Assembly (NCBI GenBank): GCA_016946835.1
Contig: JACVTC010000071.1
Span: 601,001 to 665,000, forward strand
Length of the DNA stretch: 64,000 nt
Origin: Neocallimastix lanati (nom. inval.)
Taxonomy: Eukaryota; Neocallimastigomycota; Neocallimastigomycetes; Neocallimastigales; Neocallimastigaceae
Direction: 5' to 3'
Shown piece by piece: positions 47,601 through 60,725 of the stretch. Under the pieces are notes generated by a model. It ran no database searches and was not told the DNA's origin. It saw nothing but the letters and a program-made list of their open reading frames with translations. Every line of letters begins with the position of its first letter. Position 1 is the stretch's first letter. The position numbers and the translations under genes were made by a program.

Positions 47601-50600
47601 CTAGGAATAAACTTTATTTAATAATATTTTTTTTAAAAAATACATGAAATTTAAATACATGAAATTATTTTTTATATTAATATTAAAAAACTACGTTATA
47701 AGATTCGAGGACGAAAAGGCCTCTAACTCTTCCCATTCATCGAAGATAACTCCATGTGGATGAAAATTATCATTCGAATCTGTATCAGAATTTCTTCTTT
47801 GCCTTATTGTTACGACGTCGACGCTCTTGACAACGGTAGGTCTAACACTATACAAATCGATCATGGTGTAAAAATCACCAATCACAATAGGCATAACGTT
47901 AGTAAGGAATTCCGCAAGCCCCACAAAATATGAAATCGGGAAAGAAGACTCGTTCGAAGGTGATTGAAAAATATTATTAATATATCGCCTTCTTTCCCCC
48001 GAGCCGATCTTTAAGATTTCAAATACTGCATTTCCGCCAAGAAGGAGACACAGCACGTAAAAATTGATATTATCATCAAAATCTTCCTCTTTATCATCAG
48101 GAATGTTCAATGATTTCTCATGAACAATAAGAGAAAAATTAATAAAAATTTCATCAACAAAGGGAATGAAATGTTGCCTAAATTCTTCAAATTTAGGACA
48201 TAAAAGTATCCAGTGTGTAAAACTAGGAATGCTGTTACTCTCACCACAACAAGGGCAGTATGTTGGGCAATTTTCTGATACTAGATTACTTTTAACATAC
48301 GTTTTTACATCAAATTTGAATCCACATTTAATTCGTCCAATCCAAAAAAATCCAAGAGAAAATTGTGAAAATTTAAGTGATAGACGTTGAATAAATTTTT
48401 TAAAACCAAATTTAAATTTCTTGTATTTTGTAGATCTGATCGCAGGAGTGCTTGAATAATGAATATTTTCCCAGTAAAACTTCCTTATTTCTCCAGGAAG
48501 TTTATTATTGTGCTTGTGTACTGCTAAACTCCGTGCTTTTTTCGTCCATGAATAGTGAGAAAGTGTAGGTATATTTTTGACTAAATGAGAAATAATACAA
48601 GAAGAATCTTTCCACTTTTTAAAGCATCGAATCATCGCCTTAGCACAAAAACTAGCTATAGGAGGTATAGAAAGTTCCTTAGACATATTGTAAATTGAAG
48701 TATTGGAGGTTTTATTTTTAAACCCGAAACTCCAATACAAACCTCGATTAAAAGCAGTTTGAGCTTTTTCAGTATTCTTTTTATTTGAACCAAGTAAGGG
48801 AGCATAATAAAGAACTGAACTAAGGACAAAAGAAACTAGTATACGAGTTTTAAAGTAGAAAGGAACATTCCTATTGGTTAAAAATCTAAAGAAAGAGTTA
48901 ACTGTATAATTAATTTTACTATTCATCTTAGCAATAATAGGTTTTAAATCCAACGATTCATTAAAAGGTATACCAAGATATGTATATTGATTAGTGCTTG
49001 GTATATAGTTCATACCAAGTCTAAAAGTAGGATTTTCATAATGTCTTGAAGGTATAAAATTCTTTGGTTTAACAACTAGTGTAGCGCATTTATTGATTCC
49101 AAAGGTCATTTCATTTTTAATACCCCAATCATGAGCAATATTCAAAAGGTTTTTAAGTGAAGATTTTGTAGGAGCTAATAATACAATATCATCAGCAAAT
49201 AATCCACCACAACACTTTTTCTTTTCAGTAATCACACCATAACTTTTACATTTATCAAAAATATCATTGATAAATATATTGAATAAAATAGGTGAGAGAG
49301 GACACCCTTGGCGAACACCACGGTGTATTGGAAATTCTTTTGAAAGTTTACCATTAAAGTTTGCACGAGCTTTCGAGGTAAGGTATAGATTAGTAATGAA
49401 TTGAAGGCATTTACCACGAATACCAAGATAATTTAGTTTAGTAAGTATATTGTAAATTGGAACTGAATCATAAGCTTTTTTAAGGTCAAGAAAGGCAAGA
49501 AAGGTAAATTTATCCTTAAATTTTCTTCTTTGACAAATTTCACGAATGGATACAAATAAACTAATACATTCTTCTTTATTTCTAAAACCAAACTGTTCTG
49601 GTCTAATTATTCCATTAGAAAAAGCATAGTCCGATATTCTTTTAGTGACAATTTTTGATAGAATTTTTAAACCTACATTGATGAGTGAAATACCACGATA
49701 ATTATTACAATCTGAAAGATCCCCTTTTTTAGGAATAGAAACAATAGAAGCAGAGTTCCATTCATTAGGAAAGTCACCATCCCAAATTTTATTAAAAAGT
49801 AATAACAGACACTTTGCACAATCGGAATAAGTAACCTCTTGATTAGAGTCATCCTGAGAAGAATTTCTACTCTCAGAATTAAAAAATGCTTTAAAAAATT
49901 CTGTAGGTATACCATCAGGACCAGGTGCTTTGTTATTTTTCATTGAAAGAACAGTTGAATGAATTTCTGACATGGAAATAGGTTGATTAATATCCCATGA
50001 TTCCTGAGGAGTAGAAGAATTATTAAGTATTCTTTTCCAATAATTTTCATTAAGACTGTGACCAGTTATATCAGAAGCAAGTTCTTCATAGTGTTCTGCA
50101 AAACGATTGAGTTGATCTTCTTGGGATACTAGAACATTACCTTCTTTATCTTTAATGTATACAGGTGATTGGGAAGGAGAGTAAGAAGGTTTAGAAATTT
50201 TCTTAAGTCCAGACCAACCACGCTGGGCATCATTTTTTAAGAAACATTCGCCGATGGAATGAATCAAATTTTTAAATCTAATATTCCTAATATTTCTTTT
50301 AATACTAATGATATAATCAGAAAGAACTCTATATTCTTTTGAGAGATCACAAAATTCTTGAAGATTTGACAAATCATTACTAAGTTTAAAATTTTTAATC
50401 CTTTTATAAAATAAATGTTTTTCATGTGATAATTTCTTAATATAAGCAGGACAATGGAACGCTGAACCCTGTAAATTTGTAGGAACTCTTGCATGAATGT
50501 CATCGCCTATTTTATTTGCTGTGTCAAGAAGTTTTTTAACCATTGTATTAGAGTCTAGATTATCATTATGTTCAAATTCATCCAGTAAACATGTGAATTT

Positions 50601-52503
50601 ATTATGAGAGAAGATTGCTTCACGTTTATCCCTACAAATTCGATTAGACCACTTAACTTGTTTATCCCGAGGGGGAGTAACAAAACCATCAGGAGAAATT
50701 TTTTTACAAGAAAGAATAAGTGGTAAATGGTCAGAGATGTCATTAAAAGAGTAGCATACAGAAGCAATATTCAGATAATTTCTTAATTTATCGTTCACTA
50801 TTATAAAATCAATACAAGAATTCTTTCCACCATTAGACCAAGTAAATTGATGACCAACCATATCCATAACAAACCATTGAGGGGAAATTCTAAGAATAAG
50901 ATCTTTGAGTTGTTGCTTAGTCATGTTGAAATCACCAACAATAGCCGAAGGGTTATTCTGATGGTTCTTGAGCCAATTAGCAAAATCAGTTTCCGCTTTT
51001 TCTCTAGAGTCTTTGTGTTTTTTGCTAGGGATGTAAATGTTCCCTAAAGAACATCTGACACCCCAAAAAGAGAATATATTTACTGAGAGTATATATCTAT
51101 ATTCAAAATCATCATTAGTGAATTGGCAGGAGGAGTGCACACCTATATAAAGGCCCCTCATACCAGGGATTTTTTTGTCCGCACGTCTCAGTACTGTTCT
51201 ATAATGATTAAGGAATGGATATGAGTTAGAAAAGGAGTTAAGGAATGAACTATTACCGACTTCTTGAAGACAAATACAAATAGGATTAAAGATTGAATTA
51301 AAATTGGTAAGTCCGTCACGTTTTTCAGAATTCCAACCATTTATGTTCCAGCTAATACAGAGGTTGAAATATTTAGTATTCGAGAAAGGGTTAGCATACA
51401 GGAGGCTTTCAGAAATGGGGATTGAGGGTTCAGAATAATACCTGGTTCTATTATGATTAACATTGCTAAATGTGCGTATCCTTGAAGTAATCTTCCATTT
51501 TATTCTTTTAACAGGTAAGTGCTTAGTAATCAAATAAATAACCTTCAAATAATCAGTACAATTATTATAGTTAACTCTTAGGATGAAGTAGTTTTCCATA
51601 TTAATATAGTGTTTTTTAACGATTCCATGAACAACTTCATTACAATTTGATATCTTTTTGCTTAAAAATTCCCATAGTCTACTTTCAGTCCAAGATTCAA
51701 GATCATGAATGAAAATTAAAACAAATTTATCATGGTCAGGACCATAAAGTCGCAGACCTCTTCGTATAGTTGACATAATAAAATAAAAAACTTATCTGTA
51801 TTAATAAAAGGTAAGTGTAATATAAAAATAAAAAAATAAAATTAGTAAAAAATTAAAAAATTAAAAAAAAATAAAAATTTATTGCTGTTGTCTTCTCTTT
51901 CGTGTATATTGTTTGCTAAAACTTGTTTGTTTTTCTTTCTTTTTGTGTTGACTAGTTTTTAATTAATGATTTTCAATTATAAATTCCTGTTTTATGTAAA
52001 AATTTCTGTAAAATAATCATATATAATATAAAATTTAAATGTTAATGAAATAATAGTTGTGAAAAACTATAAAAAGATTCCCATCCGTTAAATAATATCT
52101 CAAACACAAGCTTTGGAGTGAATCAATCTCCTACATTTCCATTTTACAATAGCTACATGAGAGTATAAATAATACTATAGAAAAAAACATGTACAAAATA
52201 ATGCTAAAGTAAAAAATACAATAGATTCATTACAATGATAATATGTAGAAACTACATGATATTATTAATTATACAACTCCAATGTTACTACATATCCAGT
52301 TTAAGACATTATAGAACGTCAAGTTCACTTTCTACAGTCTTCCAGTATTCCAGATTTCTCTCTTCGTACTAGAAGCCACTTAGAAAGGATAACCATTGAT
52401 TATCATCAGAATCACAGAAAGCTGTAATTAGTACACCTGATATAGGTTATTCCTTTTCCATCAACCCTCCATGGACCTGGAAAAACAGTCCACTTCATTG
52501 GGG
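47563..52503 (-). mobile_element. LINE copy B: apparently intact non-LTR retrotransposon (4.94 kb)
   Basis: Bounded by a 12-bp target-site duplication. On the minus strand it comprises about 0.7 kb of 5' leader (52503-51777), one 1361-codon ORF, a short 3' UTR ending at TTTATTCCTAGTCT and a 35-nt poly-A tail (T-run 47563-47597). The duplication sits inside the 5' region of LINE copy A: joining 47562 to 52516 restores an alignment with B's own 5' region. Intact ORF, long tail and perfect duplication mean a recent insertion, potentially still competent. The 5' end may be slightly truncated, since copy A extends further. Confidence 0.93.
47691..51776 (-). CDS. LINE polyprotein: endonuclease and reverse transcriptase (1361 aa)
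   Basis: Self-mobilising enzyme of the non-LTR element: nicks DNA and primes reverse transcription at the target. Residues about 1-100 look like a beta-alpha-beta-beta-alpha-beta (RRM-like) fold by eye (inference). APE-type endonuclease about 138-357: ISWNINGW, ICLQEVG, VGDFNM, TWSNGGKNSCIDFIIVND and SDHLPL supply Asn, Glu, Asp and the terminal Asp-His. RT about 605-905: NNKAPGPDGIP, IPKKGDLSDCNNYRGISL, PEQFGFR, LDLKKAYDSVP, GVRQGCPLSPILFNIFINDI, FADDIVLL (active-site Asp pair 862-863), FGINKCATLVV and YLGIPF. After a thumb region comes a Cys-His box (C1174, C1177, H1188, C1193) typical of LINE C-termini. No RNase H domain is seen. No frameshift or stop. Clade placement (L1/Tad-like versus others) needs a tree. 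Confidence 0.95.
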   Translation of the reverse strand: MSTIRRGLRLYGPDHDKFVLIFIHDLESWTESRLWEFLSKKISNCNEVVHGIVKKHYINMENYFILRVNYNNCTDYLKVIYLITKHLPVKRIKWKITSRIRTFSNVNHNRTRYYSEPSIPISESLLYANPFSNTKYFNLCISWNINGWNSEKRDGLTNFNSIFNPICICLQEVGNSSFLNSFSNSYPFLNHYRTVLRRADKKIPGMRGLYIGVHSSCQFTNDDFEYRYILSVNIFSFWGVRCSLGNIYIPSKKHKDSREKAETDFANWLKNHQNNPSAIVGDFNMTKQQLKDLILRISPQWFVMDMVGHQFTWSNGGKNSCIDFIIVNDKLRNYLNIASVCYSFNDISDHLPLILSCKKISPDGFVTPPRDKQVKWSNRICRDKREAIFSHNKFTCLLDEFEHNDNLDSNTMVKKLLDTANKIGDDIHARVPTNLQGSAFHCPAYIKKLSHEKHLFYKRIKNFKLSNDLSNLQEFCDLSKEYRVLSDYIISIKRNIRNIRFKNLIHSIGECFLKNDAQRGWSGLKKISKPSYSPSQSPVYIKDKEGNVLVSQEDQLNRFAEHYEELASDITGHSLNENYWKRILNNSSTPQESWDINQPISMSEIHSTVLSMKNNKAPGPDGIPTEFFKAFFNSESRNSSQDDSNQEVTYSDCAKCLLLLFNKIWDGDFPNEWNSASIVSIPKKGDLSDCNNYRGISLINVGLKILSKIVTKRISDYAFSNGIIRPEQFGFRNKEECISLFVSIREICQRRKFKDKFTFLAFLDLKKAYDSVPIYNILTKLNYLGIRGKCLQFITNLYLTSKARANFNGKLSKEFPIHRGVRQGCPLSPILFNIFINDIFDKCKSYGVITEKKKCCGGLFADDIVLLAPTKSSLKNLLNIAHDWGIKNEMTFGINKCATLVVKPKNFIPSRHYENPTFRLGMNYIPSTNQYTYLGIPFNESLDLKPIIAKMNSKINYTVNSFFRFLTNRNVPFYFKTRILVSFVLSSVLYYAPLLGSNKKNTEKAQTAFNRGLYWSFGFKNKTSNTSIYNMSKELSIPPIASFCAKAMIRCFKKWKDSSCIISHLVKNIPTLSHYSWTKKARSLAVHKHNNKLPGEIRKFYWENIHYSSTPAIRSTKYKKFKFGFKKFIQRLSLKFSQFSLGFFWIGRIKCGFKFDVKTYVKSNLVSENCPTYCPCCGESNSIPSFTHWILLCPKFEEFRQHFIPFVDEIFINFSLIVHEKSLNIPDDKEEDFDDNINFYVLCLLLGGNAVFEILKIGSGERRRYINNIFQSPSNESSFPISYFVGLAEFLTNVMPIVIGDFYTMIDLYSVRPTVVKSVDVVTIRQRRNSDTDSNDNFHPHGVIFDEWEELEAFSSSNLIT

Positions 52504-52515
52504 AGGATAACTATC
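52504..52515. repeat. Target-site duplication, 5' side of LINE B
   Basis: AGGATAACTATC, identical to 47551-47562. What follows (GATTATCATC...) is the continuation of LINE copy A, as shown by alignment with 52406-52503 of copy B. Confidence 0.9.
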
Positions 52516-52760
52516 GATTATCATCAAAATTACAGAAAATTGTAATTAGTACACCTGATATATAGGTTATTCCCTTTTCATCAACCCTCAAGGGACCTGA
52601 TAAACAGACCATTTCATTTTTTTTATTAAATACTTCGTTACTTCTATCAGAATCAGTAATTGATTCTATATTATTCTTTTTTTTTTTGATGTTAGGGAAG
52701 AACAAAAAAAAAGGTAAATTGATCATTAAATTTTCCTCTTTTGAAAATTTCAGGACTTGA
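52504..52760 (-). mobile_element. LINE copy A: displaced 5' part with coding-like stub
   Basis: 52504-52620 aligns with 52393-52503 of copy B (shared words GTAATTAGTACACCTGATAT and CATCAACCCTC). On the minus strand a 71-codon frame (52726-52511) reads through it: SITDSDRSNEVF, then NEMVCLSGPLRVDEKGITYI and SGVLITIFCNFDDN. With one or two indels copy B gives similar words (GPWRVDGKGITYI, SGVLITAFCDSDDN). This may be the end of an upstream first ORF of the element, or host sequence picked up by the ancestor. Confidence 0.55.
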
Positions 52761-53394
52761 GACTTTAAATTGTTATGAAAAAAATACTGAACAATTTTAA
52801 ATTTTCAATAAAAAAAAAAAAATTCTTTAAAAGTGAAATTAATCAATATACATATACATTTTATTTTGATAATAAAATTAAGCTAGATCCCACAATTAAA
52901 TACAATAAATTTAATCAATATAATAATATTACTTATTTCATATTAATATAGGTTATTTACATTTGTTTTATTTTTATTTATAATCATTAATAAATTCAAA
53001 TTTTTTATTAATATTATTTATATTATAAATTTTATTTAAATTTTATATTAAATTTATTAATTAATTAATTTTATTTTTATTTTTTTATTTTTTATTTTTA
53101 TTTTTATTTTTATTTTTATTTTTTTCCATTTTCTTATAAGCTATTAAATTTTTTTTTCCTTTTTTTAACATTCGTTCTTTTTTTTATTTTTTTTCTTAAT
53201 AAATTTATTTTATCATTAATTCTTTTTTATTCATTCATTCATTAATTTATTGACTTTTAATTTATATTTTCTTTTTTAAATAAAAAATAAAAAATAAATT
53301 AATTTTATCATTATTTCTACTTTAAAAATGAATTATTAAACGTATTAAAATTATGTTTATTCATAATTATTTACATTGTTAATCAAATTTTAAT
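52761..53394. other. Spacer between LINE and xylanase
   Basis: AT-rich, with TTTTTA runs at 53070-53125. It probably includes the xylanase 3' UTR next to 53394. No gene. Confidence 0.55.
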
Positions 53395-55923
53395 TTAAAG
53401 ACATTGTGAATACCATTCATTAACAAATTGGCATTGAGAACCACTTTGACAGCAAGTTGGACCATTAAATCCATTACCACCACATTGACCCCATTTAGCA
53501 GCACAATTACCACCACTTTGGTTCTGACCACCTTGAGTTGGTCGTGATTCAACAGTAACAGTAACAGTAACCCTTTGAGTAACAGTAACAGTGGATGGCT
53601 TACAATTGGAACCTCCTGGAAGTGTCTTGGAGGTCTTTGGAAGGGTCTTAGAACCTCCTGGAAGTGTCTTGGAGGTCTTTGGAAGGGTCTTAGAACCTCC
53701 TGGGAGTGTCTTGGAATTTCCTGGGAGTGTCTTGGAATTTCCTGGAAGGGTCTTGGAATTTCCTGGAAGAGTCTTGGAATTTCCTGGAAGAGTCTTGGAA
53801 TTTCCTGGAAGAGTCTTGGAATTTCCTGGAAGAGTCTTGGAATTTCCTGGAAGAGTCTTGGAATTTCCTGGAAGAGTCTTGGAATTTCCTGGAAGAGTCT
53901 TGGAATTTCCTGGAAGAGTCTTGGAATTTCCTGGAAGAGTCTTGGAATTTCCTGGAAGAGTCTTGGAATTTCCTGGAAGAGTCTTGGAATTTCCTGGAAG
54001 AGTCTTGGAATTTCCTGGAAGAGTCTTGGAATTTCCTGGGAGTGTCTTGGAATTTCCTGGAAGAGTCTTGGAGGTCTTTGGAAGTGTCTTGGAATTTCCT
54101 GGGAGTGTCTTGGAATTTCCTGGAAGAGTCTTGGAGGTCTTTGGAAGTGTCTTGGAATTTCCTGGGAGTGTCTTGGAATTTCCTGGAAGAGTCTTGGAAT
54201 TTCCTGGAAGAGTCTTGGAATTTCCTGGAAGAGTCTTGGAATTTCCTGGAAGAGTCTTGGAATTTCCTGGAAGAGTCTTGGAATTTCCTGGAAGAGTCTT
54301 GGAATTTCCTGGAAGAGTCTTGGAATTTCCTGGGAGTGTCTTGGAATTTCCTGGAAGAGTCTTGGAGGTCTTTGGAAGTGTCTTGGAATTTCCTGGGAGT
54401 GTCTTGGAATTTCCTGGAAGAGTCTTGGAATTTCCTGGAAGAGTCTTGGAATTTCCTGGAAGAGTCTTGGAATTTCCTGGAAGAGTCTTGGAATTTCCTG
54501 GAAGAGTCTTGGAATTTCCTGGAAGAGTCTTGGAATTTCCTGGAAGAGTCTTGGAATTTCCTGGAAGAGTCTTGGAATTTCCTGGGAGTGTCTTGGAATT
54601 TCCTGGGAGTGTCTTGGAATTTCCTGGAAGAGTCTTGGAATTTCCTGGAAGAGTCTTGGAATTTCCTGGAAGAGTCTTGGAATTTCCTGGAAGAGTCTTG
54701 GAATTTCCTGGAAGAGTCTTGGAATTTCCTGGAAGAGTCTTGGAAGTCTTTGGAAGGGTTTTGGAATTTCCTGGAAGAGTCTTGGAATTTCCTGGAAGAG
54801 TCTTGGAATTTCCTGGAAGAGTCTTGGAAGTCTTTGGAAGGGTTTTGGAAGCTCCTGGAAGAGTCTTTGAATTATTAGGTAAAGTCTTAGACTTAGAGTT
54901 ACCTTGAATAGTCTTAACAGAAGATGAAGCTGGTCTGGCACTAGTCTTTAAAATATTAAGAAGAGTATTGTAAACAGGCTTTGGTTGATAGTTACCATTA
55001 AACAAAAGAGCTTGTTCATTGGCACCTAACCAACTATCATTATCACCAACACCCCAAACAAGGAAAGCCTTACAACATGAATTAGCAAGACAAGCCTTTA
55101 AAGCATTAGAGAAGGCTTGAGATTGACCATTTTGGTCACCTTGTAGTTTAACATCAAGTTCAGTAATATGAACTTCAAGACCTAATTTACAGTAACGACC
55201 AATTAAGTCATTAATTTTATTGTATGATGGTTGTTCTCTAGCACCAACATGATATTGTAAACCAACACCATCAATTGGAATATTACGTTTCTTTAAATCG
55301 CTTACAAAGTTATAAATAGATTCAGCCTTGGCATATACACCTTCAGCATTATAATCATTGTAGAAAAGTTTAGTATTTGGTGAAACCTTACGGGCTGTTT
55401 GGAAAGCGAGATCAACAAAGTTTGGAACCTTATTGTAAAGGAAGGACCTACGCATATTCCATCCATTACCATTAGAATTATCATCAATGGCTTCATTAAC
55501 AACATCCCAAACCTTAATTTTACCTTCGTAATGTTGTAATGTTTTAGTAATATGATCAACAATAGCATTTTTTAAAGTATTAGCATCAGCATTTTGAAAC
55601 CATGATGGTTGATATGAATGCCAAATAAGACAGTGACCACGGAATTCCATACCTAATTCCTTAGCTTTGTTGTAATGATTATCACAACCATTAAAGTTGT
55701 AAACACCCTTTTGCTGTTGAATACCTGAGAGTTTACAATCATTTTCAGCAACCATCATATTGAATGCTTTCATAGCATTAACATAGTTACTATTACTAAA
55801 TCTCATAGAATTAGCAGCAACACCAACCTTTAAATCACCAGCATAATCTTTTAACAAATCATATGCATTGGCGGATGCAACTAAACTTGAAAATAAAATT
55901 TTATTCGCTGTGCTAAATTTCAT
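53395..55923 (-). CDS. xynB: Secreted GH10 endo-1,4-beta-xylanase with 61-unit linker and CBM1 (842 aa)
   Basis: Hydrolyses internal beta-1,4 bonds of plant xylan outside the cell. Signal peptide 1-20 (ends ASANA). GH10 barrel about 25-328: substrate-site words [16 protein letters not shown], acid/base Glu144 in WDVVNEA, QYHVG, nucleophile Glu255 in [10 protein letters not shown], and [13 protein letters not shown] linker of exactly 61 heptads, mostly SKTLPGN, with SKTLPKT and SKTLPGG variants, covers 345-771. Then a Thr/Val bridge ([14 protein letters not shown]) and a cellulose-binding CBM1 at 806-842 (WGQCGG...GPTCCQSG...YSQCL) with the usual Cys set and aromatic Trp/Phe/Tyr face. No CBM10-type dockerin is present, so the enzyme is probably free, not cellulosome-bound. 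The layout matches what is reported for Neocallimastix patriciarum xylanase B, with its long TLPG-repeat linker. No intron. Start ATG at 55923 is required for the signal peptide. Confidence 0.96.
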   Translation of the reverse strand: MKFSTANKILFSSLVASANAYDLLKDYAGDLKVGVAANSMRFSNSNYVNAMKAFNMMVAENDCKLSGIQQQKGVYNFNGCDNHYNKAKELGMEFRGHCLIWHSYQPSWFQNADANTLKNAIVDHITKTLQHYEGKIKVWDVVNEAIDDNSNGNGWNMRRSFLYNKVPNFVDLAFQTARKVSPNTKLFYNDYNAEGVYAKAESIYNFVSDLKKRNIPIDGVGLQYHVGAREQPSYNKINDLIGRYCKLGLEVHITELDVKLQGDQNGQSQAFSNALKACLANSCCKAFLVWGVGDNDSWLGANEQALLFNGNYQPKPVYNTLLNILKTSARPASSSVKTIQGNSKSKTLPNNSKTLPGASKTLPKTSKTLPGNSKTLPGNSKTLPGNSKTLPKTSKTLPGNSKTLPGNSKTLPGNSKTLPGNSKTLPGNSKTLPGNSKTLPGNSKTLPGNSKTLPGNSKTLPGNSKTLPGNSKTLPGNSKTLPGNSKTLPGNSKTLPGNSKTLPGNSKTLPGNSKTLPKTSKTLPGNSKTLPGNSKTLPGNSKTLPGNSKTLPGNSKTLPGNSKTLPGNSKTLPGNSKTLPGNSKTLPGNSKTLPKTSKTLPGNSKTLPGNSKTLPKTSKTLPGNSKTLPGNSKTLPGNSKTLPGNSKTLPGNSKTLPGNSKTLPGNSKTLPGNSKTLPGNSKTLPGNSKTLPGNSKTLPGNSKTLPGNSKTLPGNSKTLPGNSKTLPGNSKTLPGNSKTLPGGSKTLPKTSKTLPGGSKTLPKTSKTLPGGSNCKPSTVTVTQRVTVTVTVESRPTQGGQNQSGGNCAAKWGQCGGNGFNGPTCCQSGSQCQFVNEWYSQCL
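53611..54891 (-). repeat. In-frame 21-bp minisatellite, 61 units
   Basis: 1281 bp = 61 x 21 bp within the xylanase gene. Most units are near-identical at the DNA level; the KT-type variant recurs singly and in mixed blocks, suggesting multi-unit duplications. Because 21 is divisible by three, several other frames stay open across the array; these are not genes. Confidence 0.97.
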
Positions 55924-59596
<3,673 letters not shown>

Positions 59597-59956
59597 TTAA
59601 TAAAACTTTAATTGTAAAGATTTTAAAAATTTTTTTTAAAATTAACAAATTTTATTTTTATCTACGGTCAATACAAAGAATGTTTCAAAATATTAAATTT
59701 TTTTAAACTATAATATTTATAAAAAAATATATATATATTCAGTAACCCTAAATATGATAAATAAATTCCGTTCAATAATAACATTTGGGAGAAATTTATA
59801 TTAATTTCTTAGTTTAAATCTTTATTTATTTCTATTTATTTATAACTGTTATAAATTAAAGTTTAATACTATTAATTAATAAAAAATAAATAAATAATTT
59901 AAATATATTTAATATTAGTTTTATTATACAATAATGAATCTATTTCTAAATCATCA

Positions 59957-60186
59957 ATTTCACAATATGGCGTATTCTTGAATGTGGCTTGTTTTTTTAC
60001 AATTATATATAAATAAATAATAATTAAATAAATAATTAAATAAATAATAAATATTCTTTTTTTTATATATAATTTATTTTCAATTGTAAAAAAAATATAT
60101 TATTATTTATATATTTATGATTGTATAGAATATCTTAAAAATGTATGGCGTTATTTTATTAATATTTATAAGCCATATTGTGAAAT
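59957..60186. mobile_element. MITE-like element with 15-bp terminal inverted repeats
   Basis: ATTTCACAATATGGC at 59957-59971 is the exact complement of GCCATATTGTGAAAT at 60172-60186, enclosing 230 bp of non-coding AT-rich DNA with further inward GGCGT/AACGCC-like words. A small non-autonomous DNA transposon is plausible. The flanking target duplication is not clear, and no transposase was found in the window. Confidence 0.5.
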
Positions 60187-60725
60187 ACATAATCCCCTAT
60201 AATAATACTATATATAAATTTGTTATGTATTAGCAATTAGCAACATTACAATTATACTTTATATAATAATATAATATCTATATTATATAATAAGCCACAT
60301 TATGAAAATGTAAATTATTTGTATTAATTAATCTATATTGAAAATGTGATATAGTAATTACATTCTTTAAGATTCTCATTTACCTAACGAACTTATAAGC
60401 AATAAAAAATATTAAAATAAAATATAACAATCTTGTTATAAATTAACTATTAAAGATATATTTAAAAATTTAAAAATTATTGTAATTATTGAAATTAAAA
60501 GTCAAATTAAAATTTAAAATTTAAAATTTTTTATAATTAATTAAATTCCAAAATTTTCAAATTCCAATATGATAATTAAAAAAATCAGGAAATTTTAAAG
60601 AAGTAAATAGCATTACAAAACAATAATTATGAAAGTTAATAATACGTAAATAACAATTTTAAGATTTTAATAAATTCAAAAAAAATGTAAAAATTAAAAT
60701 TATATATTCCAAAATCAAAAAAATA
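60187..60725. other. AT-rich spacer
   Basis: No gene. Contains another GCCACATT word at 60296 that may belong to the same motif set as the neighbouring MITE-like element. Confidence 0.5.

Noticed and set aside
49232-51047. Short frames inside the LINE ORF on both strands
   Set aside because: Shadows of the 1361-codon frame; no independent domains.
47240-52400. Flanking ~320-bp direct repeats as a giant target-site duplication or LTR pair
   Set aside because: They differ at roughly one base in ten and include leader sequence of both LINE copies. The true duplication is the exact 12-bp word, and the element encodes LINE, not LTR, enzymes.
52393-52620. Tandem ~116-bp promoter monomers as in mouse L1
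   Set aside because: At first sight two tandem units, but the second belongs to older copy A displaced by the insertion of copy B, as the 12-bp duplication at the junction shows.
53575-54907. Long open frames on the plus strand (up to 438 codons) and another minus frame across the xylanase linker
   Set aside because: They arise because the 21-bp unit is a multiple of three, so any frame without a stop in one unit stays open. The true frame is fixed by signal peptide, GH10 domain and CBM1.
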